Positions 6,944-14,554 of a DNA stretch of 19,124 nucleotides are shown piece by piece. Position numbers and translations under genes: made by a program. Under the pieces are notes generated by a model. The model did not search any database. It had not been told where the DNA came from and worked only from the letters and a program-made list of their open reading frames with translations. The DNA is from Desulfatirhabdium butyrativorans (GTDB lineage Bacteria > Desulfobacterota > Desulfobacteria > Desulfobacterales > JAIFKL01): contig DZCT01000032.1 in assembly GCA_022736535.1 (NCBI GenBank), positions 1 to 19,124 on the forward strand, in the 5' to 3' direction. Each line of letters starts with the position of its first letter. Position 1 is the first letter of the stretch.

Positions 6944-9142
6944 ATCAGCACAGGGCATGTCTTTGCCGTCACAGTCCTGATCTATGCCGTCCCCGCAGAT
7001 TTCCGGCGCACCCGGATAAATACTCCCGTCGCTGTCGTTGCAGTCGTTCACTTTTACCGAATAGCCGTCGCCGTCATTGTCGCTCGGCGTCCGGGCGCAG
7101 TCATAGCCGTCACAGTTCTGATCCACGCGGTCGCCGCAGATTTCCGCAACGTCAGGATGAATCGAAGCGTCATTGTCGTTACAGTCGCCGTCTGCGACGG
7201 TGTAGCCGTCTTTGTCGCTGTCCGTGTCCGGCGCGGGAGCGCAGGCCGTATCTTTGCCGTCGCAATCCTGATCTACCTCGTCACCGCAGATTTCTGTCGC
7301 ACCCGGATGAATCGAAGCCTCATTGTCGTTGCAGTCGCTTTTTTCTGCTGTGAAGCCGTCATTGTCTTTATCCGTGCCTGTCGAGGGCGTACATGACAAG
7401 TCAGCGCCGCTGCAATCCTGATCTACTCCGTCTCCGCAGATTTCTGTCGCGCCCGGATGAATACTGCTGTTGTAATCGTTGCAGTCGCCCGCATTTTCAG
7501 TGTAACCGTCATGGTCATTGTCTGTATCGTAGAGATTCGTCCCGCATGACAAGTCAAAGCCGTCACAGTTCTGATCTATGCCGTCGCCGCAGATTTCCGC
7601 CGCGCCCGGATGAACAGTGATGTCGTAGTCGTTGCAGTCGCCCCAATATTCGGTGTAGCCGTCATAGTCATTGTCTATCTCATAGAGATTCGTCACACAT
7701 GCCAGATCAGCGCCGTTGCAGTCCTGATCTACCCCGTCACCGCATATTTCCGTAGCCCCCGGATGAATGGAGGCATCATTATCGTTGCAGTCTTTTTCGT
7801 TCTCGGTGTAGCCGTCATGGTCATTGTCTGTATCATTCGGATTGCTCACACATGCCAGATCAAAACCGTCACAATCCTGATCTGTGCCGTCGCCGCAGAT
7901 TTCCTTGGCGCCCGGATGAATCGAGGCATCATCATCATTGCAGTCGCCCTGATTTTCCGTGTAGCCGTCTCCGTCCTGATCGGTCTCTCCGGCTGCGGGA
8001 CCGCAGGGTGAATCTCCGTTATTGCAGTCCTGATCAATGCCGTCGCCGCATAAATCCGTTGCTTCAGGATGAATATCAGGATCGGCGTCATTGCAGTCGC
8101 CCTGATTTTCCGTGAAACCGTCTTTGTCATTGTCTATGTCATTGGGATGACATTCCCGGTCTGCGCCGCTGCAATCCTGATCTATGCCGTCCCCGCAGAT
8201 TTCCAGACCGCCCGGATTGACCGCGGCATTCGTATCATCGCAATCGCCCTGACTTTCCGTGTAGCCGTCTTCGTCACTGTCGGATTCTGCCTGAAATTCA
8301 TGGCGGATATAGCGATTGCTCAGAATCGTCACGCCTTTTTTGTCATAAGCATCGTTTTCAGGATAATCTGAGTAAACTTCTATATCCGGCACAGAAACAT
8401 GAAAGTAGTTGACATCAATTCTGCCGCTCGCGTCAAACCATATTTTTACAAACAATTCCGGATTGTTTTCGCTTCCCCATTTCACATCTTTCGGATCCGC
8501 ATAAAAAAATCCCCACATCACCTGATGACCGCCTGCGGTGAGCGCATCGCCGCCTTTGTACCAGCGCGCGTCAATGACGCCTTTTTCCTCGCTGTTAATG
8601 ACAGCCGCAATCCGAAGATTGTTCCCCGTAAAATAGCCTGCGGGATTTCCTTTTGCCGTGATGCCTTTGGGCGGATCGCCGTCTTCATAATGCGCTTCGG
8701 AAAAACCTTTTCCGTCCTGATAGTAAAAGCGGACGTGCCGCCGGGAGGTAGTTGTCGTTGCGATTTCGCCCGGAATGCCGTCGTAGGGATAATCTGCATA
8801 GACTTTTATATCCGGCACGGAAACATGGAAGTAATTGACATCTATGCGTCCGCTCCGGTCAAACCAGATTTTGACAAAAATATCAGGGTTATCCGGGCTT
8901 CCCCATGAGACATCATCGGGGCTGGCGTAGAAATAACCCCATATTGCTTCATCGCCGCCGTCGGTTTTGTCTTCTCCGCCTTTCTGCCAGACTGCATCAA
9001 CCTCGCCTTTTTCGGCAGTATAAATCACCGCGTTGATCCAAAGCTGATTGGTTGCCATCACGCCGGTCCCGCGGCCGTAAGCCGCGCCGGAAACAGCGCA
9101 AAGGCAGAGTAAAACAAAAATAAATACCTTATGTTTTTTCAT
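6911..9142 (-). CDS. Secreted MopE-like protein with nine Cys/Asp metal-binding-type repeats
   Basis: The 743-residue product starts at ATG 9142, preceded by GAAGGAG; a longer frame to 9190 lacks the signal peptide at its start. Residues 1-23 form a signal peptide (MKKHKVFIFVLLCLCAVSGA). Two related domains of about 110 residues follow (about 30-135 and 165-275), sharing DA(V/R)W-KGG, (E/V)-W-G(Y/F)FYA, FVKIWFD-SGRIDVNYFHVS and VPDI-VY-DYP. I do not recognise this domain. From about residue 288 nine repeats of 45-50 residues follow the plan D-DNDGYTE-GDCNDNDASIHPGATEICGDGVDQDCDG-DLAC with four Cys each. The DxDxDG stretch is a calcium-loop type, as in the 'putative metal-binding motif' (MopE) family named after a Methylococcus copper-repressed surface protein. 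The protein is probably cell-surface or extracellular; its metal is unknown. The final ILNAVKNLLL is encoded by a dispersed repeat. Confidence 0.85.
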   Translation of the reverse strand: MKKHKVFIFVLLCLCAVSGAAYGRGTGVMATNQLWINAVIYTAEKGEVDAVWQKGGEDKTDGGDEAIWGYFYASPDDVSWGSPDNPDIFVKIWFDRSGRIDVNYFHVSVPDIKVYADYPYDGIPGEIATTTTSRRHVRFYYQDGKGFSEAHYEDGDPPKGITAKGNPAGYFTGNNLRIAAVINSEEKGVIDARWYKGGDALTAGGHQVMWGFFYADPKDVKWGSENNPELFVKIWFDASGRIDVNYFHVSVPDIEVYSDYPENDAYDKKGVTILSNRYIRHEFQAESDSDEDGYTESQGDCDDTNAAVNPGGLEICGDGIDQDCSGADRECHPNDIDNDKDGFTENQGDCNDADPDIHPEATDLCGDGIDQDCNNGDSPCGPAAGETDQDGDGYTENQGDCNDDDASIHPGAKEICGDGTDQDCDGFDLACVSNPNDTDNDHDGYTENEKDCNDNDASIHPGATEICGDGVDQDCNGADLACVTNLYEIDNDYDGYTEYWGDCNDYDITVHPGAAEICGDGIDQNCDGFDLSCGTNLYDTDNDHDGYTENAGDCNDYNSSIHPGATEICGDGVDQDCSGADLSCTPSTGTDKDNDGFTAEKSDCNDNEASIHPGATEICGDEVDQDCDGKDTACAPAPDTDSDKDGYTVADGDCNDNDASIHPDVAEICGDRVDQNCDGYDCARTPSDNDGDGYSVKVNDCNDSDGSIYPGAPEICGDGIDQDCDGKDMPCADILNAVKNLLL

Positions 9143-9185
9143 TGTCCGAAATGCTCCTTCAAATTTTAAAATGCGATAAAACTGA

Positions 9186-9371
9186 ACCACGAAAACACGA
9201 AAAAAGCGAAAAGCACCGAAATATCCGTAGGGGCAGGTCGCCGGTCCTCCGGAGTGCTAAAATGAAATTTTAGCATAGTAAAGCGGGTTTTAAACCCGCT
9301 CTACAGACAATGCAAAAATTTCGCTTCGCTCATTTTTGCACTCCGGAACGGCTTGTTCCAGTTTTCGTGTT
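9186..9371. repeat. Composite palindromic intergenic element
   Basis: Between the MopE-like gene and the thioesterase. Outer arms about 9186-9196 (ACCACGAAAAC) and 9361-9371 (GTTTTCGTGTT) match at 10 of 11. A second pair, 9249-9264 and 9331-9346, matches at 15 of 16 (CCGGAGTGCTAAAATG / CATTTTTGCACTCCGG). Inside are three hairpins: 9256-9276 (TGCTAAAAT / ATTTTAGCA), 9282-9300 (AGCGGGTTT / AAACCCGCT) and 9311-9340 (TGCAAAAAT / ATTTTTGCA). It overlaps the thioesterase stop codon by two bases. No gene is seen here. Confidence 0.75.
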
Positions 9372-9834
9372 AAAGAAACTTGGGCGGAAAACAATATTTT
9401 TTCATCGTGTTACTTTCTTTCAAAATCATCAGCGTTGCGGTTCCGTGGGTGAGAAGTTCTCCGTCTCCGTTGGTAATCTCCGCCTCTGCATAACAAAGCG
9501 TCTTGCCGACTTTGATCTGCAATCCTTTTGCAAAAAGTTTTCCGGATACGGCAGGCGCAAGGTAGTTCAACTTCAGGTCAACGGAGGTGAGCCACGCCTC
9601 CGGGTCTTCAATGTCATAGTAAACAGACCAGAAGGCAACCGTATCAATCAATGTCGCCAACATGCCGCCATGCACAACGCCGAGCAGTTGCTTATGTTTT
9701 TCCTCAATATCCACTTCAATCACCGCGTATCCGACGCCGATATCCGCCAGTTTCATTGAAAGCAGCGAAGGAAAGGGCGAAATATTGAACAGTTCGGAAA
9801 GCTTTTGGATATGCGCCGGGTTCGGTTTTTTCAT
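9370..9834 (-). CDS. PaaI-family hotdog-fold thioesterase
   Basis: A 154-residue hotdog-fold acyl-CoA thioesterase-like protein. The central helix motif VVHGGMLATLIDTVAFWSV (about residues 53-71) contains the HGG-x8-D pattern typical of PaaI thioesterases, and SVDLKLNYLAPA and TLCYAEAEITNGDGELLTHGTATLMIL form the expected strands. Such enzymes hydrolyse acyl- or aroyl-CoA; the substrate cannot be deduced. The ATG lies only 4 bases after the stop of the nucleotide-sugar dehydrogenase, with its SD (GGAGG) inside that gene's last codons, so the two are co-transcribed. The functional link to sugar-nucleotide metabolism is unclear. The last ~12 residues (MKKYCFPPKFL) are unusual and close to the palindromic repeat. 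Confidence 0.88.
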   Translation of the reverse strand: MKKPNPAHIQKLSELFNISPFPSLLSMKLADIGVGYAVIEVDIEEKHKQLLGVVHGGMLATLIDTVAFWSVYYDIEDPEAWLTSVDLKLNYLAPAVSGKLFAKGLQIKVGKTLCYAEAEITNGDGELLTHGTATLMILKESNTMKKYCFPPKFL

Positions 9835-9838
9835 CGGA

Positions 9839-12700
9839 CTACAGCCTCCAGTATTTGATATTCATCTTTTTCGCTTCTTCCGGGCTGAACGCGCCTTTTA
9901 CGTCAATCACAAGCGATGCGCCCTGCGTACACAGACGCATAATCTCGGAAAGTCCGAGCTTCTTATAAACATCGTGAATGACTGCCACGATCACGCCGTC
10001 AACGCCCGCCAGTTCTTCCATCTGACTCAGTTCCAGCCCGTAGTATTTCTTGGCTTCCGCGGGGTCCGCGAGCGGGTCATGAACCAGCACATCTACTTCA
10101 TAGTCTTTCAGTTCGGCGATAATGTCAACTACCTTGGTGTTTCTGAGGTCAGGCACGTTTTCCTTGAAGGTGATGCCGAGAACCGCAATTTTTGCCCGGC
10201 GCACCTGCTTTCCCAGCCCGATAAGCATTTTGACGGCGCGTTCTGCGACAAATTTGCCCATGCCGTCATTGATGCGGCGCCCGGCTAAGATCATCTCAGG
10301 ATGATAACCCAGCGATTCGGCTTTGAACGTCAGGTAGTAAGGGTCAACGCCGATACAGTTATGCACCACCAGCCCGTAATCCGTTACGATGGTTTCGGTT
10401 TCATCCACCTCCACCGAGTAAACATAATCGTCTTCGCATCTTTCGATCTGCTTGAGACCGACCGTCAGAACATCTCTGAATGATTCATATTTCCGGCTTC
10501 TGACAAACCTGACCTTATGCTCAAAGTATTGCTCAATTTTCGCCCGTTTTTCACCGAGAAACATTTCTCTCAGTTTGGAGAGATTTTCGTGACCGTGAAT
10601 GTAAAGCAAAGGTCTCTCTTTGTCAAAAGACATGGTGACGCCGAAATCCTGAAGCAGCAGCACAACCTGATGAAACAGTTTTTTACTGCTTGAGAAATAC
10701 GTCACTTCATCGCCGCAGTTCCGGGATGTGTAATCTTTGCTGTTTTTCGTATAAGGTCTTGCTTGTTCCAGCGTCAATTTCACGCCCCCGTCTCCTCTCA
10801 AAAGCCCTTTGAGAAGATGCGTTTTGATGTTTTCCGAAGCGTAGAGCAGAAAATCAGGCGCGGCAGCGTCATAACTGTTTTTGCCGCAATGCAGCACTTC
10901 CGACAGCAATCTGCCGAAAAGATCGGACGATAATTTCACGCACACTGCCTTGTCTGTTTTTGAACGATAAACAGAATACCGGCATCCCAAGCCTGAGATA
11001 CATTTGCAAACATCATCGAGATATTCTTTTTCTTCAGAATGGAAAGTCCATCTTGTCCTAAGTGTGTTGTCCTGTGAGATACAGCCTTCGCTCAGATAAT
11101 AGCCCACGAGCCGGGCAAAATCTTCGTCAATGGCGATGACCGCCCGGATTTGATTATAGGAAGAACCCCTGCCGGTAACAAGAAAAATTTCATCCCGCTT
11201 TATCGGCATGACACCTTTGCATTCCAGTTCAAGATAGAGCTTCAACGGCAGGTAGTTGCCGATATAGAAATTCGAGGGCTTGACGCCCCTATTTTTCTTT
11301 ATCGCCAAAACTGCCTGATAATCTTTGAACTGTTTCGAGACAGGCTTGACACGGACATTTTTCAGCGTTTCTTCACCTAAAAGGTCTATTATATCAAGCG
11401 TTTTCGGAACATCCAGTTCGGGAAGCTTTGTATTGACGACAAACTTGTCCGAAAGCGTCACATCTTTTGCAAGTTTTACAGCAAACTTGCCGGATTCATG
11501 CACAATCATAGGATGGTCGTCCGAGACCTTCACTGTCTGATTGCTCGAAGTCGTAAACTGAATCAGATTGCCGTAGTTCCGCTTGGTTAAAAGCGTCACT
11601 TTTTTAAACTCCGCCCGTTTCAACTCCGTATTGTATGACAGGATTTCCGTTTCTTCCGGCAGTCTGACTGCATCTGTCTGATTTGAAGGCGTGAGCAGGC
11701 GGAGCCGGGTTCTTGTTGAAACGCTGTCAAAACTGACGGTCTGATGTCCGCAGACCGCATTCAGGAAACAGTTTTCAGATTCCGCATCCGCCTGAAAGTC
11801 GGGAGCGGCTGTTTTTTCCGTGCATGAATTGAATAAAGCTTCGATTTCCAAAGTCTTAAACTGTCCGGCGATTTTTGCAAAGACAAGCTGGTCTTTTGAG
11901 AGACAGTGTCCTCCTACCAGCCCCGGTCTGAACGGCAGGAAATTCCATTTGGTTCCGGCAGCTTCCAGCACTTCTGTTGTATCAATCCCCATCTTGTCGA
12001 AAATCATGGCAAGTTCGTTCATCAAGGCGATGTTCAAATCCCGCTGCGTATTTTCAATGACTTTTGCAGCTTCCGCGACTTTTATCGAAGATGCCTTATG
12101 AAGCCCGGCTTTTACAACTTTGCCGTAAACGCCGGTCACAACTTCCAGCGCGGCTTTGTCCGAGCCGGAAACGATTTTCACAATATTCTCAACTGTATGC
12201 ACTTTGTCGCCGGGATTGATGCGCTCCGGCGAATAGCCCGCGCTGAAATCCGTTCCGAATTTCAAACCCGATTCCTTCTCCATGATGGGAACGCATTCTT
12301 CTTCGGTTGTGCCCGGATACACCGTTGACTCAAACACGACGCAGGAGCCTTTTGCCAAGTGCTTTCCCACAATATGCGAAGCCCCGTGCAGAGGGCGCAA
12401 ATCCGGAATGCGGTACTGGTCTATGGGCGTTGGCACCGCGACAATGATAAATCGGCAACGGGAAAGCTCCTGCGCGTCATCGGTGTAAAAGATTTGGGCG
12501 GCTTTCAGTTCCTGCTCGGAAACTTCCAATGTCCGGTCATGTCCCGATTTCAGTTCCTGAATCCGTTCTGTTTTGAGGTCAAAGCCCACGACATCAAAAT
12601 GTTTTGCCAATTGGACAGCCAAAGGAAGTCCCACATACCCCAAGCCCACAACTGCAATCTTATCTTCCCGTGACATCAATGATTCAAGTGTTACCGTCAT
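9839..12700 (-). CDS. UDP-sugar 6-dehydrogenase (TviB/WbpO type) interrupted by an intein
   Basis: A 953-residue precursor: N-extein 1-265, intein 266-781, C-extein 782-953; spliced product 437 residues, the normal length for UDP-N-acetyl-hexosamine/UDP-glucose dehydrogenases. ATG 12700 is chosen because GGAGGGG precedes it by 8-9 nt and the Rossmann motif follows (KIAVVGLGYVGLPLA, G19-x-G21-x-x-G24). Other signatures are VAVPTPID, FESTVYPGTTEE, FSAGYSPERINPGD, KVIENTQRDLNIALMNELA with the catalytic-base region, WNFLPFRPGLVGGH joined after splicing to CIGVDPYYLTFKAE (catalytic Cys), and LGITFKENVPDLRNTK. It oxidises a UDP-sugar to the uronic acid with NAD+, a precursor for capsule or O-antigen. 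Sequence pattern is closest in memory to TviB/WbpO, but the exact sugar is uncertain. A thioesterase follows 4 bases downstream. Confidence 0.95.
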   Translation of the reverse strand: MTVTLESLMSREDKIAVVGLGYVGLPLAVQLAKHFDVVGFDLKTERIQELKSGHDRTLEVSEQELKAAQIFYTDDAQELSRCRFIIVAVPTPIDQYRIPDLRPLHGASHIVGKHLAKGSCVVFESTVYPGTTEEECVPIMEKESGLKFGTDFSAGYSPERINPGDKVHTVENIVKIVSGSDKAALEVVTGVYGKVVKAGLHKASSIKVAEAAKVIENTQRDLNIALMNELAMIFDKMGIDTTEVLEAAGTKWNFLPFRPGLVGGHCLSKDQLVFAKIAGQFKTLEIEALFNSCTEKTAAPDFQADAESENCFLNAVCGHQTVSFDSVSTRTRLRLLTPSNQTDAVRLPEETEILSYNTELKRAEFKKVTLLTKRNYGNLIQFTTSSNQTVKVSDDHPMIVHESGKFAVKLAKDVTLSDKFVVNTKLPELDVPKTLDIIDLLGEETLKNVRVKPVSKQFKDYQAVLAIKKNRGVKPSNFYIGNYLPLKLYLELECKGVMPIKRDEIFLVTGRGSSYNQIRAVIAIDEDFARLVGYYLSEGCISQDNTLRTRWTFHSEEKEYLDDVCKCISGLGCRYSVYRSKTDKAVCVKLSSDLFGRLLSEVLHCGKNSYDAAAPDFLLYASENIKTHLLKGLLRGDGGVKLTLEQARPYTKNSKDYTSRNCGDEVTYFSSSKKLFHQVVLLLQDFGVTMSFDKERPLLYIHGHENLSKLREMFLGEKRAKIEQYFEHKVRFVRSRKYESFRDVLTVGLKQIERCEDDYVYSVEVDETETIVTDYGLVVHNCIGVDPYYLTFKAESLGYHPEMILAGRRINDGMGKFVAERAVKMLIGLGKQVRRAKIAVLGITFKENVPDLRNTKVVDIIAELKDYEVDVLVHDPLADPAEAKKYYGLELSQMEELAGVDGVIVAVIHDVYKKLGLSEIMRLCTQGASLVIDVKGAFSPEEAKKMNIKYWRL
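10358..11905 (-). mobile_element. Intein with LAGLIDADG homing endonuclease, 516 residues
   Basis: Within the dehydrogenase frame. It begins at Cys1 (codon 11905-11903, CLSKDQLVFAK after GLVGGH) and ends in a penultimate His and terminal Asn (YGLVVHN, codon 10360-10358), followed by Cys+1 (codon 10357-10355) of CIGVDPYYL: the canonical Cys/His-Asn/Cys splicing residues. Block B is around SNQTVKVSDDHPM (His at intein position 131; SDDH rather than TxxH). The endonuclease domain has two LAGLIDADG-type motifs, LVGYYLSEG (intein 266-274) and LLKGLLRGDGG (about 364), about 98 residues apart. Block F is VYSVEVDETETIVTDYGLVV. The N-terminal splicing region carries an insert of about 50 residues before ETEILSYN. 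Both endonuclease acidic positions (Glu and Asp) are present, so homing could be active. Confidence 0.96.
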
Positions 12701-12793
12701 GTTTTTTCCCCTCCGAATTGTGACGCGTAAGGGCAGGCCGCCGGCGTGCCCCTGCATTCGTATTTTTCGTTTCTTTCACATTTTCGTGCTTGG

Positions 12794-12823
12794 ATGATAC
12801 CCCTTTTCCTTCATTCTGTGCAA
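12794..12823 (-). promoter_or_regulatory. Possible promoter for the dehydrogenase-thioesterase unit
   Basis: On the reverse strand TTGCAC (12823-12818) is followed after 18 bases by TATCAT (12799-12794), about 94 bases before the dehydrogenase ATG. The -10 is the same hexamer as in the stronger prfB promoter; the -35 matches the consensus only in TTG, so the call is weak. Confidence 0.3.
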
Positions 12824-12862
12824 GCAGGAAATCAAAAAATATACTGCTTCCCCGGTTGGTAG

Positions 12863-12882
12863 GGCGGGGTTACGTCCCCGCC
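12863..12882. repeat. Short GC-rich hairpin (GGCGGGG family)
   Basis: GGCGGGG (12863-12869) and CCCCGCC (12876-12882) with a 6-base loop, in the gap between the radical SAM stop and the dehydrogenase start. The tips equal those of the outer arms of the 6348-6534 element, so it belongs to the same dispersed family. There is no U-run, so it is not a clear terminator. Confidence 0.7.
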
Positions 12883-12910
12883 GCCTGTTTCCGTGTTCCT
12901 TCCAGTTCTT

Positions 12911-13789
12911 TCATTGCGTTCCGATAAAAAAGGGTCTGAAAGAAGATTCATCTCTTTTCATTGCCGCCTGAATTTGTTCGATAAATTTCGCTTTTTCATC
13001 GGGAAGTTTTCCTTCGAGATTGATGTAATTGGTGTAATGATCGCTTGCAAGATATGAATCTGCATGAAGATTTTCAATGAGCAAAGCGGTTTCTTTCAAA
13101 ATTTCATGGGGACCCGGAACCTGAAACTCGCCCTTCCGAATTTCATCCAACAGGGGCGTATTGATTTTGGGAACAAGGGTGCGAAGCCTTATAAAATCAG
13201 GTTCGGTCTGATTCAGCACTTTTGCGGTTTCAAGCGCGTGCGGAATGCTCCGTTCTCTGCCGCCGATGCCCAGAACCACGTACATGCTGAGGGTGATGCC
13301 CGCGGCCATCACCCATTTTCCGGCTTCAATCTGCTCAAGGCTGTTCGTTCCTTTTCGGATACGCTTCAGCACCAAGTCATCGCCGGATTCGAGTCCGACA
13401 TGAATCCTTGACAATCCAGCAGCTGCCAGCAGCTTGAGGGCTTCGGGCCCCTTTTTGTGAATGAACTGGGATGAGCCATATACGGTAATCCGCTCTAAAT
13501 GCGGAAAAATTTCCCGCGAAAACCGGCAGATTTCGCACAGATCAGCCGTTTTCATGGCGATGGTGTTGCCTGCCGGAAAAAACAGCGTGCGGACATTTTT
13601 ACCGTAAACATCCCGTGCAGAAAGAATGTCTTCTTTGATTTCAGATACTTTTCGTATCTTAAACCGGGGACCCTGTTTGAAGATCATGCAGAAGGTGCAT
13701 CTGTTGTGGGGACAGCCGACGGTTGCCTGAATCAGCAGTGAATTTGCCTCGCTCGGGGGGCGGTATATAGGTCCTTCGTATCGCATCAT
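12911..13789 (-). CDS. Radical SAM protein with CX4CX2C cluster motif
   Basis: A 292-residue radical SAM enzyme of unassigned reaction. The [4Fe-4S]/SAM motif is CPHNRCTFC (Cys26, Cys31, Cys34), with four rather than three residues in the first spacing, a known variant in a subgroup of HemN/Elp3-like radical SAM proteins with a 'GCxHNxCxFC' pattern. Further core motifs are FFPAGNTIAMKT, ERITVYGSSQFI, GLSRIHVGLESGDD (SAM-binding strand) and SMYVVLGIGG. No C-terminal Cys-rich auxiliary cluster domain is seen. The ATG-ATG start at 13789 overlaps the stop of the PIN toxin gene (ATGATG) without an obvious SD, suggesting translational coupling. The cofactor motif is certain; the substrate is unknown. 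Confidence 0.88.
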   Translation of the reverse strand: MMRYEGPIYRPPSEANSLLIQATVGCPHNRCTFCMIFKQGPRFKIRKVSEIKEDILSARDVYGKNVRTLFFPAGNTIAMKTADLCEICRFSREIFPHLERITVYGSSQFIHKKGPEALKLLAAAGLSRIHVGLESGDDLVLKRIRKGTNSLEQIEAGKWVMAAGITLSMYVVLGIGGRERSIPHALETAKVLNQTEPDFIRLRTLVPKINTPLLDEIRKGEFQVPGPHEILKETALLIENLHADSYLASDHYTNYINLEGKLPDEKAKFIEQIQAAMKRDESSFRPFFIGTQ

Positions 13790-14235
13790 AAAACTCGGTC
13801 AGAGGGTGAAATAATTTTATCGGCAAGATCAGGGTAAATTCTGTAAAAATCTTTCTTGTTGAGTGTTAATATTTTATCAGCATTTGACGTTAATGCAGCT
13901 TTTAAAATAAGCGCATCATAGATGACTCCACCCGAAGTTCCAGAATCGGACAAATGTTCTATCACTGAAATATAGTCTTGAACGGATAAAGGAATGATTT
14001 CAAATAAATTAAGAATATTCATCTCAATCAGTTTTCGGGCAAGCACAGGAGAAATACGAGGCTGAACCGGCAAACTTGTCAGAATTGAATAAAGTTCAGC
14101 TATCGAATGCGCCGAGATCAGTCCTGTATGCGTACTATTTTTTACCTTTTGAAGATAGGGCAGAGACAACTCATGCAGGGGATGCGACTCAATCATTGCT
14201 GCCACTAAAACCGACGTATCAAACAATATATTCAT
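13786..14235 (-). CDS. PIN-domain toxin (VapC-like ribonuclease)
   Basis: A 149-residue PIN-fold protein, the likely toxin of a type II toxin-antitoxin pair. Acidic active-site residues are in the usual places: Asp6 (NILFDTSVLVAAM), Glu47 (HSIAELYSIL), Asp107 (GGVIYDALILKAAL) and Asp120/Asp129 (NADKILTLNKKDF). VapC-type enzymes cleave tRNA or rRNA in a Mg2+-dependent way; the target here is unknown. The start overlaps the stop of the AbrB-type antitoxin (ATGA) and the end overlaps the radical SAM start, so the three are translationally linked. Length is slightly above the usual ~130 residues. Confidence 0.9.
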   Translation of the reverse strand: MNILFDTSVLVAAMIESHPLHELSLPYLQKVKNSTHTGLISAHSIAELYSILTSLPVQPRISPVLARKLIEMNILNLFEIIPLSVQDYISVIEHLSDSGTSGGVIYDALILKAALTSNADKILTLNKKDFYRIYPDLADKIISPSDRVL

Positions 14236-14525
14236 TTATTATGCCTTTCCAAAAGCTTATCCGCACGATCTTCCCGTTCTTTTCGGACAATGTTTGTTAT
14301 CTGATGATTATTAAATAATCGGTTTCCGGCAACAACCCATATCCCTTCTTTATCAAGTAGTATGGGCTGATCCGGGTACTTAGACAAACATAAGCCGCCT
14401 TCATCTTCTTTTCGTTTTTCTACAAGCAGAATCATACCCGGTGCCAGGCCCAGACAGGTTTCTATTTCCGGCGGTATCAAAATCCGTCCCCTATCGTCCA
14501 ATGATAACTCAATTCGTTGGTTCAT
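14232..14525 (-). CDS. AbrB/MazE-type antitoxin (VapB-like)
   Basis: A 97-residue protein with an N-terminal swapped-hairpin DNA-binding domain of the AbrB/SpoVT family (RIELSLDDRGRILIPPEIETCLGLAPGMILLVEKR, residues 4-39; the G-R-I-L-I-P-P core is diagnostic). The C-terminal half (about 60-97) is charged and would wrap the PIN toxin. It precedes and overlaps the toxin gene, the standard antitoxin-first order, so it likely represses its own operon. SD is AGGGAG about 13 nt before ATG. Only 29 bases separate it from the upstream NimA-like gene. Confidence 0.88.
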   Translation of the reverse strand: MNQRIELSLDDRGRILIPPEIETCLGLAPGMILLVEKRKEDEGGLCLSKYPDQPILLDKEGIWVVAGNRLFNNHQITNIVRKEREDRADKLLERHNK

Positions 14526-14554
14526 TTTTATTTCATATCTCCCTGTTAAACCTT

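Noticed and set aside
7157..8908. Several plus-strand open frames antisense to the MopE-like gene
   Set aside because: They arise from the periodic codon composition of the Asp/Cys repeats; the minus-strand frame is continuous for 743 codons with a signal peptide and an SD.
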